A DNA stretch of 64,000 nucleotides, taken from NCBI GenBank assembly GCA_900550865.1, contig URTM01000001.1:109179-173178 (forward strand), in the 5' to 3' direction. Each line of letters opens with the position of its first letter. Position 1 is the first letter of the stretch. The DNA comes from an uncultured Dorea sp. (GTDB lineage Bacteria > Bacillota > Clostridia > Lachnospirales > Lachnospiraceae). Of the stretch, positions 1-7,827 are shown in pieces. A program made the translations under genes and the position numbers. Under the pieces are notes generated by a model that saw only the letters and a program-made list of their open reading frames with translations, was not told the origin of the DNA and searched no databases.

Positions 1-184
1 CCACACCGTTCAGGTCATCGTTCAGACCACTGCTTTTTTCTACGAATAACGGTGCAGAGATTCTCTCCAGGTTCATCTCTTTTCCGAATTCTTTCTGGAA
101 CGTATCACGAATGTATTTGATTGCTTCCTGTGTCTCTCTTACGCTTAAGCGAGGGTCATAATGTTCTGGTAATATTAATCCCAT
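1..184 (-). CDS. asnA: Aspartate--ammonia ligase, N-terminal part (cut by window edge)
   Basis: Only the first 61 residues are present, because the gene runs off the left edge. The translation begins MGLILPEHYDPRLSVRETQE and continues with the typical stretch APLFVEKSSGLNDDLNG, which I recognise as the start of AsnA, the ammonia-using asparagine synthetase related to class II aminoacyl-tRNA synthetases. The enzyme makes asparagine from aspartate, ammonia and ATP in the cytoplasm. The ATG is preceded by AAAGGAG at a good distance. It lies 56 bp downstream of metH on the same strand, so it may be read from the same transcript. There is no room for the T-box leader that often precedes asnA in Firmicutes. 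Confidence 0.9.
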   Translation of the reverse strand, partial: MGLILPEHYDPRLSVRETQEAIKYIRDTFQKEFGKEMNLERISAPLFVEKSSGLNDDLNGV

Positions 185-240
185 TTTTTCTGTCTCCTTT
201 TTGTCTGCTGTATATTTTTATGAAATTCTTTGCTCACTGA

Positions 241-2631
241 TTACTCTTCTTCAAATACTCTCTGTGCATAATATACGGACTGCATTGCATCTTTGCCATA
301 AAAATCTGCCCCGATCATATCTGCATAATCCTGATTCAGCACAGCTCCCCCTACCATGACTTTACATTCAGGTTTACGTTCTCTCAATAACTTGATGGTC
401 TCTTCCATGCTTACAACCGTTGTTGTCATAAGCGCACTTAAACCTACTAGCCGGATATCCTGTTCGACCGCAGTATCTACAATCACTTCCGGCGGTACAT
501 CTTTCCCCAGATCGATCACATCAAAACTGTAATTCTCCAGAAGGACTTTTACAATGTTCTTACCAATGTCGTGGATGTCTCCTTTTACTGTTGCGAGAAT
601 GACTTTATTCTTCGCCTGGACTTCCCCGCCTTCCTGTGCGAGTACATCCTTGATCACCGCAAATGCGATCTTTGCCGCATCGGCACTCATCAGAAGCTGC
701 GGAAGGAAGACCGTTCCTTTTTCAAATCCTTTTCCTACGGTATCCAACGCAGGAATCAGATGTTCATTGATAATCTCCAACGGTGCCTGTTCCTTTAACA
801 GTTCTCCTGTTGCATGATGTGCTTCTTCTTTCAGACCTTTTTCGATGGCCTCTTTTAAAGTCAGTTCTGTCTTGGCTGCCGGTGCAGGCGTTCCTGCTTT
901 CTGACTGCCGTATACACGGATATAATCCTCGCAGTTCTTGTCGTAATTCATCAACGCACAGAATGAATAGTAAGAACGCATCATATCTTCCGAAGACGGA
1001 TTGATGATTCCGGCACTTAATCCATTCTGCATGGCCATCGTATAGAAATTCGAATTAACTGCCGGACGGTACGGAAGTCCGAATGAAATGTTCGATACAC
1101 CAAGTACCGTACATACGCCGTAAGTCTCTCTGACTTTTTTCAGTGCTTCCAGAGTGACCTTTGCTCCTTCCGGCTCCGAACTGATCGTCATTGCCAGCAC
1201 ATCGATTACAATGTCCTTTTTATCAATGCCATATTTTTTCGCTTCTTCAATGATCTTTCCTGCCACGCGGACTCTTCCATCTGCCGTTGCCGGGATTCCA
1301 TCCTCGTCGATCGTAAGCCCGATCACAACACCTCCGTAACGCTTAATAAGCGGGAAGACAGCATCCATATTTTCCTGTTTTCCATTTACAGAGTTCACCA
1401 TCGGCTTACCGTTATAGATACGCATCGCCGCTTCCATTGCTGTGATATCAACGGTATCGATCTGAAGCGGCAGGCTTGATACGCTCTGAAGCTCCATGAT
1501 GACTTCTTTCATCATCGCCGGTTCGTCAATATCCGGAAGTCCTACGTTGACATCCAGAATATGCGCTCCCTTATCCTGCTGCGTAATCCCCTCTTTCAGG
1601 ATATAATCCATGTCGTGGTCTTTTAATGCCTGTTTGAATTTCTTCTTACCGGTCGGATTGATTCTCTCTCCGATGATCATCGGCTTGCCGCCAAGGATGA
1701 CCGCATGTCCGTAAGAAGATACCATTGTGATATCTTTCTTTGTTACCGGCTTCACACTCATTTCTCTGGTCGTCTCAACCATCTTCTGGATATGTGCAGG
1801 TGTTGTTCCACAGCATCCGCCGATCACGTGCGCTCCCATCTCTACGATCTTTGCCATATATCCGGCAAACTGTTCCGGTTCTACGTCATAATATACTTCT
1901 CCGTCACGCTGCTTCGGAAGCCCTGCATTCGGCTTCACAATAATCGGAACCGATGCATATTTCAAAATATCCTCCAGGATCGGAAGCATCTGTTCCGGTC
2001 CCATGCCGCAGTTAATACCAAGCGCATCCACACGGAGTCCTTCCAGCATCGCAACCACTGCCGGAACATCTCCTCCCGTCAGGAGTTTTCCTTTTTCATC
2101 AAAGATCATGGTCACAAATACCGGAAGCGAAGTATTCTCCTTTGCAGCAAGAACTGCTGCTTTCACTTCATAGCTGTCACTCATAGTCTCGATATGGATC
2201 AGGTCTGCTCCTGCTTCTTCTCCATAGATCATGGTCTCTTTAAATGCCTCATATGCATCTTCAAAAGAAAGATCCCCCATTGGTTTTAATAACTTACCGG
2301 TCGGACCTACGTCCAGTGCCACATATGTTGTTCTTCCATCATGCACGCCGAGCTCTGCAGCTTTTTTCGCATTTTGGATTCCTGCCGTCACGATTTCTTT
2401 CAGTCCATACTTGGAATCATGGAATTTAATCGCATTGGCACCAAATGTATTACTCAGCACGATATCACTGCCGGCTTCGAAATATGATTTATGAATATCA
2501 ACGATCTCTTCTGCATGCTCCAGATTCCAGACTTCCGGAAGTTCTCCCGGCTGTAATCCCTTTGACTGCAGAAGTGTTCCCATACCGCCGTCAAAGTATA
2601 ATAATTCTTTTCCCAGTCGTTCTAATAACAT
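241..2631 (-). CDS. metH: Cobalamin-dependent methionine synthase, short form
   Basis: This 796-residue protein transfers the methyl group of methyltetrahydrofolate to homocysteine through cobalamin. Domains in order are the homocysteine-binding barrel (about 1-290, with the zinc motif GGCCGT), the pterin-binding barrel (about 310-570, GERINPTGKK), the B12 cap (about 595-675) and the B12-binding domain with the cobalt-ligating motif DIHDIGKN. It is about 430 residues shorter than E. coli MetH because the C-terminal AdoMet reactivation domain is missing; that activity is likely supplied by the gene at 2660-3304. The open frame extends upstream to 2736, but the ATG at 2631 has an AGGAG site and begins where the family homology begins. 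Confidence 0.93.
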   Translation of the reverse strand: MLLERLGKELLYFDGGMGTLLQSKGLQPGELPEVWNLEHAEEIVDIHKSYFEAGSDIVLSNTFGANAIKFHDSKYGLKEIVTAGIQNAKKAAELGVHDGRTTYVALDVGPTGKLLKPMGDLSFEDAYEAFKETMIYGEEAGADLIHIETMSDSYEVKAAVLAAKENTSLPVFVTMIFDEKGKLLTGGDVPAVVAMLEGLRVDALGINCGMGPEQMLPILEDILKYASVPIIVKPNAGLPKQRDGEVYYDVEPEQFAGYMAKIVEMGAHVIGGCCGTTPAHIQKMVETTREMSVKPVTKKDITMVSSYGHAVILGGKPMIIGERINPTGKKKFKQALKDHDMDYILKEGITQQDKGAHILDVNVGLPDIDEPAMMKEVIMELQSVSSLPLQIDTVDITAMEAAMRIYNGKPMVNSVNGKQENMDAVFPLIKRYGGVVIGLTIDEDGIPATADGRVRVAGKIIEEAKKYGIDKKDIVIDVLAMTISSEPEGAKVTLEALKKVRETYGVCTVLGVSNISFGLPYRPAVNSNFYTMAMQNGLSAGIINPSSEDMMRSYYSFCALMNYDKNCEDYIRVYGSQKAGTPAPAAKTELTLKEAIEKGLKEEAHHATGELLKEQAPLEIINEHLIPALDTVGKGFEKGTVFLPQLLMSADAAKIAFAVIKDVLAQEGGEVQAKNKVILATVKGDIHDIGKNIVKVLLENYSFDVIDLGKDVPPEVIVDTAVEQDIRLVGLSALMTTTVVSMEETIKLLRERKPECKVMVGGAVLNQDYADMIGADFYGKDAMQSVYYAQRVFEEE

Positions 2632-2659
2632 CTGTCTGCTCCTATCCTTTTCTTGTATC

Positions 2660-3304
2660 TTATGACCTGCGATACGCGCAGTCCTTCTTCTGACACACTT
2701 CACATCCTTTGATATGACAGGATGTCTCTGTCTCACTGAGTCCGATCACTGCAGTCACCGATTTTGACGGTGTCAGCATATTGCCGCCGGTAAGTGTCAG
2801 CCCGATCTTCTTCGCCGCATCCAGCATCCGCAGAATCATATCCTGATGTGCAATATCAAAGTCCCCATATCCCGGACTGAATCTCGGCCGGATATGATAG
2901 CCTTCTTTTTTCATATCTGTTTCCAGACCAGTCTGCCATTCATCCAGATATTCTTCCAGCATGGCAGCCGCACATGCCTGAAGTGTTACCACTCTTGCCA
3001 TATCCCCGATGGAATATTTCCGCAGCAGAAGATCTACTTTCGGTCCAAGCGTTGCTCCAAGCAGTACTGCTTTTTTACATCCCGTCAGATTTTTACAAAG
3101 ATTTTTACTGTGGATATCCAGATTCCCCAGCAGAATCCTTTCGTTCCCCGGAAATTCCAATTCAAAAATGCGATAGACGATCCTGCCACACGCCACATGG
3201 GAAAGCTCTTCAAAACAGCTTTCCACAAGTGCTAGCGTATGATCATCTACCGCATGTCTGCCATATCCCAAGTAACGAATTGCTTCTTTCGTTCTTGCGT
3301 CCAT
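2660..3304 (-). CDS. Stand-alone methionine synthase reactivation-domain protein
   Basis: A 214-residue protein lying between metF and metH, 28 bp upstream of metH. It contains RPRFSPGYGDF, which resembles the AdoMet-binding R-x3-GY region of the MetH activation domain, and a Cys-rich end (CHIKGCEVCQKKDCAYR). In Thermotoga a similar protein is encoded beside a short MetH and reductively remethylates inactive cob(II)alamin using AdoMet. I infer the same role because the neighbouring MetH lacks this domain. The cluster of cysteines at the C terminus is not part of the E. coli domain as I know it and could bind a metal or an iron-sulfur cluster. The start has GAGGAAG at a good distance. Confidence 0.82.
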   Translation of the reverse strand: MDARTKEAIRYLGYGRHAVDDHTLALVESCFEELSHVACGRIVYRIFELEFPGNERILLGNLDIHSKNLCKNLTGCKKAVLLGATLGPKVDLLLRKYSIGDMARVVTLQACAAAMLEEYLDEWQTGLETDMKKEGYHIRPRFSPGYGDFDIAHQDMILRMLDAAKKIGLTLTGGNMLTPSKSVTAVIGLSETETSCHIKGCEVCQKKDCAYRRS

Positions 3305-3314
3305 TTTGCTTCCT

Positions 3315-4184
3315 CTATTTATTCAGAATCTCTGAAAGATTTGCCTGGATTGCTGCAGCAACTTCCGGTTTGTTCATAGAATACACGTGAACATGATTGA
3401 TGCCGTTTGCGAACAGATCGATGATCTGATCTGTCGCATACGCAATACCTGCCTGCTGCATTGCTTTCGGATTATCTCCAAAGCGATCTACGATTGCTTT
3501 GAATCTCTCCGGAAGGTTGGTTCCGGACATAGACAGGATTCTCTTGACCTGGCTGGCATTTGTTACTGGCATGATTCCCGGAATAACCGGAACGGTAATA
3601 CCCTTTTCTCTCGCTCTGTAGAGGAAATTATAAAGAATATTGTTATCAAAAAACATCTGTGTAGTCAGGAAATCTACACCACAGTCTACTTTCTGTTTCA
3701 GATGTGCAATATCATCCTTCTTATGTTCGGACTCTACATGTCCTTCCGGATAGCATGCAGCTCCGATGCAGAAGTCTCCCTGGCTCTTGATATCCTGGAT
3801 CAGTTCATAGGCATACTGATAATGATTCGGAAGCGGGAACTCGCTCTCCTTCGGGATATCTCCTCTAAGTGCAAGGATATTCTCAATTCCTGCTGCCTTT
3901 AACTGATCGATTACCTGATGTACTTCTTCTTTTGTAGATGATACACAAGTAAGATGTGCAAGGCTTGGTACATCATATTTATCCTTGATATGTGATGCAA
4001 TCTTTACGGTATTCTTACTGGTACCGCCGCCCGCACCATAGGTAACACTCATATATGACGGTTTCAGTTCTGCAATTGCCTCTGTTGCCTTCAATACACC
4101 TTCATATGCGGCATCTGTCTTCGGAGGAAATACCTCAAAAGAAAGATGGGGTGTCTTTTCTACTAATATATCACTGATTTTCAT
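3315..4184 (-). CDS. metF: Methylenetetrahydrofolate reductase
   Basis: A 289-residue TIM-barrel flavoenzyme that reduces 5,10-methylenetetrahydrofolate to 5-methyltetrahydrofolate, the methyl donor used by the downstream MetH. Visible family marks are SFEVFPPKTD near the N terminus (with the catalytic Glu), SVTYGAGGGT, LRGDIPKE (the folate and FAD region) and VPGIMPVTN. The length matches bacterial MetF. It ends 10 bp before the reactivation protein gene, so metF, the reactivation gene and metH form a tight unit. It starts 30 bp after glgA, with no visible terminator between, which makes cotranscription with a glycogen gene possible but functionally odd. The AAAGGAG site is rather far (about 14 nt) from the ATG. 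Confidence 0.93.
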   Translation of the reverse strand: MKISDILVEKTPHLSFEVFPPKTDAAYEGVLKATEAIAELKPSYMSVTYGAGGGTSKNTVKIASHIKDKYDVPSLAHLTCVSSTKEEVHQVIDQLKAAGIENILALRGDIPKESEFPLPNHYQYAYELIQDIKSQGDFCIGAACYPEGHVESEHKKDDIAHLKQKVDCGVDFLTTQMFFDNNILYNFLYRAREKGITVPVIPGIMPVTNASQVKRILSMSGTNLPERFKAIVDRFGDNPKAMQQAGIAYATDQIIDLFANGINHVHVYSMNKPEVAAAIQANLSEILNK

Positions 4185-4214
4185 ATTATTCTGTCTTTCT
4201 CCTTTAGTCTGTTT

Positions 4215-5651
4215 TTACATTCCTTCGTATAACTCTTCATACTGTTTTGCAGAATTCTTCCATGAGAAGTCTTTGTTCATGGCACGTTCTACGATCTTGT
4301 TCCAGTCACGTTTCTTGTCATAATAGATCTGCTCAGCATAACGTACAGTTGCCAGCATCTCATGTGCATTGTAGTTCATGAAGCTGAATCCTGTACCGGT
4401 CTTCTCATACTCATTGTATGGCTCTACTGTATCTTTCAGTCCGCCTGTCTCACGTACGATCGGAACAGTTCCGTAACGCAGGCTCATCAGCTGGCTGAGT
4501 CCGCATGGCTCAAACAGTGACGGCATAAGGAATGCATCACAGGATGCATAGATCTTATGAGACATTGCTTCAGAATAATAAATGTTTGCAGATACTTTTC
4601 CAGGATATTTCCATGCGAAATGACGGAACATATTCTCATACTGCTCTTCACCTGTACCGAGCACTACGATCTGTACTGCATCCTGGCACAGCTCATCCAT
4701 TACATAAGCAACAAGGTCGAAACCTTTCTGATCTGTCAGTCTGGACACTACACCGATCATCATAGTCTTCTGGTTTTCCTCCAGCCCAAGTTCTTTCTGA
4801 AGTGCGATCTTATTCTTGATTTTTTCTTTACGGAAATTGTTGACATCATAATTTCTCTCAATCTTATTATCTGTCAGCGGATTATAATCTTCGTAGTCGA
4901 TTCCGTTTACAATTCCTGAAAGACAATTTGCCCTTGCATTCATAAGACCATCCAGCTTTTCACCATAGAATGGTGTCTTGATCTCTTCTGCGTAGGAATT
5001 ACTTACCGTTGTCACTCTGTCTGCATATACAATTCCACCCTTCAGGTAGTTTGCATCCTTATATGCCTCCAGTTTATCCGGTGCGAAATAATACTGAGGT
5101 AATCCGGTAATGTCTCTGACACGCTTCGGATCCCATGTTCCCTGAAACTTCAGGTTATGTATGGTCATCACTGTCTTGATTCCACGGTAAAATTCATTGC
5201 CATATCTGAAATTATCCAGATAGATCGGAACCAGTCCTGTCTGCCAGTCGTGGCAGTGAATGATGTCTGGTCTGAAATCGATCAGCGGAAGTGCACTTAA
5301 TACAGCTTTTGAGAAGAATGCGAATTTTTCAATATCCGCATACATATCACCGTATGGTGCATATCCGTTAAAGTAATATTCGTTATCTATAAAATAAAAC
5401 TTAATTCCGTCGTATTCCATTTCAAGAACGCCAACATACTGTTTTCTCCAGTTCAGGTCCATATAAAAATGTGTGTGATACTGAAGTTTTTCTTTCCATT
5501 CGTCTTTCATGCACATATACTTTGGAAGCATTACGCGCACATCGTATTTTTCTTTATCAAAATATTTCGGTAATGATCCGACAACATCGGCAAGTCCTCC
5601 TGTTTTGATAAATGGGACTGACTCAGATGCCGCAAATAATATTTTCTTCAT
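4215..5651 (-). CDS. glgA: Glycogen synthase (ADP-glucose type)
   Basis: A 478-residue GT5-family glycosyltransferase that adds glucose from ADP-glucose to the growing alpha-1,4-glucan. The N-terminal KTGGLADVVGSLPK motif binds the sugar nucleotide. The C-terminal domain has the ExxGL region (EPCGLSQLMSLRYGTVPIVR) that also contacts the donor. The length is usual for bacterial GlgA. No glgB, glgC, glgD or glgP is nearby, so the gene is detached from the usual glycogen operon. A GGGAGGG ribosome site precedes the ATG, and a TATAAT box lies about 35 bp upstream of the start. Confidence 0.95.
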   Translation of the reverse strand: MKKILFAASESVPFIKTGGLADVVGSLPKYFDKEKYDVRVMLPKYMCMKDEWKEKLQYHTHFYMDLNWRKQYVGVLEMEYDGIKFYFIDNEYYFNGYAPYGDMYADIEKFAFFSKAVLSALPLIDFRPDIIHCHDWQTGLVPIYLDNFRYGNEFYRGIKTVMTIHNLKFQGTWDPKRVRDITGLPQYYFAPDKLEAYKDANYLKGGIVYADRVTTVSNSYAEEIKTPFYGEKLDGLMNARANCLSGIVNGIDYEDYNPLTDNKIERNYDVNNFRKEKIKNKIALQKELGLEENQKTMMIGVVSRLTDQKGFDLVAYVMDELCQDAVQIVVLGTGEEQYENMFRHFAWKYPGKVSANIYYSEAMSHKIYASCDAFLMPSLFEPCGLSQLMSLRYGTVPIVRETGGLKDTVEPYNEYEKTGTGFSFMNYNAHEMLATVRYAEQIYYDKKRDWNKIVERAMNKDFSWKNSAKQYEELYEGM

Positions 5652-5684
5652 TGCATTTCCCTCCCAACCTTAGAATACTTTATC

Positions 5685-5690
5685 ATTATA
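5685..5690 (-). promoter_or_regulatory. Candidate -10 box of glgA
   Basis: The minus strand reads TATAAT here, 34 bp upstream of the glgA ATG. The -35 region 17 bp upstream (TTTTAT) is poor. The 13-bp palindrome TTATTCTGAATAA covers the -35 area and could be an activator or repressor site, but that is speculation. Confidence 0.4.
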
Positions 5691-5720
5691 ACGTATTTTT
5701 ATTCAGAATAAAAGGGTTGT

Positions 5721-6509
5721 TTATCGGTTTTTATTTTCCAGACGAATCGTGTCTGCGATCAGTGCGATAAATTCCGAGTTCGTCGGCTTCCCTTTTCCAT
5801 TGCTTACCGTATATCCGAAAAGTTCATCCAGTGTATCCAGTTTTCCTCTGCTCCATGCAACTTCGATCGCATGACGGATCGCTCTTTCCACCCTGCTTGC
5901 CGTCGTCTGGTGCATCTTGGCGATCGTCGGATACAGAACTTTTGTGATTGCATTTAATACATCCATATCGTCCACCGCCATGATGATCGCATCTCTCAGG
6001 TAATGATATCCTTTAATGTGCGCCGGTATTCCGATCTCATGGATCATATCCGTCACCCTCGTCTCCAGATTATACTCCTGCTTCTTCTGCACTGTGCTTC
6101 CGGGTATTGCTTCGGAACTGTTCCGTCTCTCCCCTTTTCCAGCGTCTTTGATCCGGCTTAAGATCATATCATTGTGAAATGGTTTCATCACATAGTAACT
6201 TGCTCCTTTTCGGAAGGCATCTTCTGTAATCCGTTCCTGTCCGACAGCCGTTACGATGATAAATTCCGGACGTTTGGTGATCTGTTCGTCTGCATTTACC
6301 TTTTCCATCACGCTTAAACCGTCCAGTTTCGGCATGATCAGATCCAGTAATACTACATCCGGCTTCTTCTCTTTGATCAGGTGGTAAATATCTTCTCCGT
6401 TATTGGCTTTGCCGATCAGATTCAGATCATGATCCTGCTCTATGATTTCACCCAACATATCCAAAATTCTCTCATTGTCGTCAGCGATTGCTACATTAAC
6501 TTCTCTCAT
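5721..6509 (-). CDS. spo0A: Sporulation master regulator Spo0A
   Basis: A 262-residue response regulator. The receiver domain (about 1-125) has the acidic pocket DD (VAIADDNERIL), the phosphorylated Asp in LLDLIMPKLDG and the conserved Lys in YYVMKPF. The C-terminal Spo0A DNA-binding domain (about 150-262) contains the recognition helix region TASRVERAIRHAIEVAWSRG. Phosphorylated Spo0A starts sporulation by binding TGTCGAA-type boxes. It follows spoIVB directly, an order conserved in spore-forming Firmicutes. The AAGGAGG site sits 11 nt from the ATG. Candidate boxes in its own promoter suggest autoregulation. Confidence 0.97.
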   Translation of the reverse strand: MREVNVAIADDNERILDMLGEIIEQDHDLNLIGKANNGEDIYHLIKEKKPDVVLLDLIMPKLDGLSVMEKVNADEQITKRPEFIIVTAVGQERITEDAFRKGASYYVMKPFHNDMILSRIKDAGKGERRNSSEAIPGSTVQKKQEYNLETRVTDMIHEIGIPAHIKGYHYLRDAIIMAVDDMDVLNAITKVLYPTIAKMHQTTASRVERAIRHAIEVAWSRGKLDTLDELFGYTVSNGKGKPTNSEFIALIADTIRLENKNR

Positions 6510-6542
6510 TTTACGTTGTGCCTCCTTGTCCCTTAATAATTA

Positions 6543-6582
6543 TGTCGAGTTTTATTATATATTTTCTGTAATTTCCGAACAA
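6543..6582 (-). promoter_or_regulatory. spo0A promoter region with near-consensus 0A boxes
   Basis: On the minus strand TTGTTC (6577-6582) and TATAAT (6554-6559) are separated by 17 bp. A Spo0A-box-like heptamer TGTCGAG lies at 6543-6549 on the plus strand, next to the likely start of transcription. Two more one-mismatch heptamers, TGTCGTA (plus, 6591-6597) and TGTCGAT (minus, 6612-6618), lie upstream. The known Spo0A box is TGTCGAA. No clear sigma-H promoter was found. Confidence 0.45.
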
Positions 6583-6627
6583 GAAAATGCTGTCGTAAAA
6601 ACCTGACCTGCATCGACAATATTCTGA

Positions 6628-7692
6628 TTATTCTACATGTTTCAGCATATTTTCGATAAAAATCCCATATCCTTTCGCCGGATCATTGACGAATACATGG
6701 GTGACTGCACCTGCAATTTTCCCATTCTGAAGGATTGGTGCCCCGGACATTCCCTGTATGATTCCGCCTGTAATCTCAAGGAGTTCGGGATCTGTCACTT
6801 CGATCTCCAGACCTTTATTTTCTTCTTTCGTATGTTTGTCAATTTTTGTTATACGAATCTTGTATTCTTTTACTTTTCCTTCTACGCAGCACCGGATAAC
6901 TGCATCTCCTTTTTTGATCTCATCTGTCGGCATAACGCTGACCGGATCTGTATTCTGGAACAGATTGTCTGTACGGTCAAGCGTTCCGAATATCCCACAG
7001 TCTGTATTTTTATCGATCGTTCCCAGCACATTGTAGCGGTTATAGACGATGATTCCCTCGATTCCGCCCGGCTCTCCGCCTGTCCCTTTCTGAATACTGC
7101 GGATGCTGGTCTCATAAACTCTTCCGTTTTTTATCTCCATCAGGGTATTCGTATCAGTATCATGGATTCCGTGTCCAAGCGCACCAAAACGGCTGTCGGA
7201 ATTCAGAAATGTCATGGTGCCAAGTCCTTGTGCGTTGTCCCTCACCCAGATTCCAAGCATGTACTGATTCTTTTTATTTTGCACCGGCTTTACTTTCACA
7301 TCCAGATATTCTGCATTTCTCCGAAGCTTCAGGATTACTTCTTCCGAATCCAGCTTTTTGAGGGCCTTCTGCAGTTCCTTTTTATCTGTGATCTTCGTCC
7401 CGTTACATTCCACAATATAATCCCCCGTTTTCACAAGATGTCTGGCCGGCTCCAGCCGTTCCCCATCCGGTCCGGTAATCTTCTCCGTACCAAGCACCAT
7501 GACACCTTCTGTCTCCAGATAGATTCCGATCGGCATCCCTCCCGGGATCACGGTATCCGAGGACACGGTGTCTGCACTTACTTCTTCTTTTCTTCCCTGT
7601 TCCTGCTGCTCCCAGACTGTGTATCCTGTATAACAAAGGACAGACAGTACAAGCACCACGATCAGGCATCTGCGATACCAGTATTTTCTCAT
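6628..7692 (-). CDS. spoIVB: SpoIVB signalling serine peptidase
   Basis: A 354-residue protein with an N-terminal membrane anchor (about residues 6-24), a PDZ domain (about 75-140) and an S55-family peptidase domain. The catalytic His is likely in GALGHGIHD and the Ser in GMSGAPILQ. SpoIVB is secreted from the forespore and triggers pro-sigma-K processing in the mother cell. The frame opens at a TTG at 7725, but the ATG at 7692 follows AGGGGTG at a 6-nt spacing and directly precedes the anchor, so I chose it. The neighbours recN (upstream) and spo0A (downstream) are in the order found in Bacillus. Confidence 0.93.
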   Translation of the reverse strand: MRKYWYRRCLIVVLVLSVLCYTGYTVWEQQEQGRKEEVSADTVSSDTVIPGGMPIGIYLETEGVMVLGTEKITGPDGERLEPARHLVKTGDYIVECNGTKITDKKELQKALKKLDSEEVILKLRRNAEYLDVKVKPVQNKKNQYMLGIWVRDNAQGLGTMTFLNSDSRFGALGHGIHDTDTNTLMEIKNGRVYETSIRSIQKGTGGEPGGIEGIIVYNRYNVLGTIDKNTDCGIFGTLDRTDNLFQNTDPVSVMPTDEIKKGDAVIRCCVEGKVKEYKIRITKIDKHTKEENKGLEIEVTDPELLEITGGIIQGMSGAPILQNGKIAGAVTHVFVNDPAKGYGIFIENMLKHVE

Positions 7693-7735
7693 TTTCCACA
7701 CCCCTGTCTTATCTTTCATCCGCAAAGCGTATGTA

Positions 7736-7768
7736 CAAAAAAACAGACACTCTTTTACAAATGTCTGT
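7736..7768 (-). terminator. Intrinsic terminator of the recN operon
   Basis: The minus strand forms ACAGACA ... TGTCTGT followed by seven Ts. It lies 60-90 bp beyond the recN stop and closes the ten-gene asp23-to-recN operon. It overlaps the probable start of the spoIVB transcript. Confidence 0.75.
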
Positions 7769-7770
7769 CT

Positions 7771-7797
7771 TAGTATGTGGTATTTTCAAAAAAATAC
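7771..7797 (-). promoter_or_regulatory. Candidate sigma-G-type promoter of spoIVB
   Basis: The minus strand has CATACTA (7771-7777), which matches the sigma-G -10 pattern CATnnTA. GTATT lies 15 bp upstream (7793-7797), close to the -35 pattern GyATr. Sigma-G control of spoIVB is known in Bacillus. The predicted start of transcription falls inside the upstream arm of the recN terminator. Confidence 0.4.
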
Positions 7798-7827
7798 TCG
7801 GTATCTCTTATGCTTTTTATTTTGTTT

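Noticed and set aside
185..240. T-box or riboswitch upstream of asnA
   Set aside because: Only 56 bp lie between metH and asnA, too short for a T-box, and no core motif is visible.
2632..2736. 35-residue N-terminal extension of metH
   Set aside because: It overlaps the end of the reactivation protein gene and has no ribosome site; the ATG at 2631 fits the family.
4185..4214. SAM or B12 riboswitch for the methionine genes
   Set aside because: There are only 30 bp between glgA and metF, and no leader is long enough anywhere in the cluster.
6637..7773. 378-codon open frame on the plus strand over spoIVB
   Set aside because: Antisense shadow of a well supported gene; the composition is Cys/His/Phe-rich, as usual for reversed Lachnospiraceae coding sequence.
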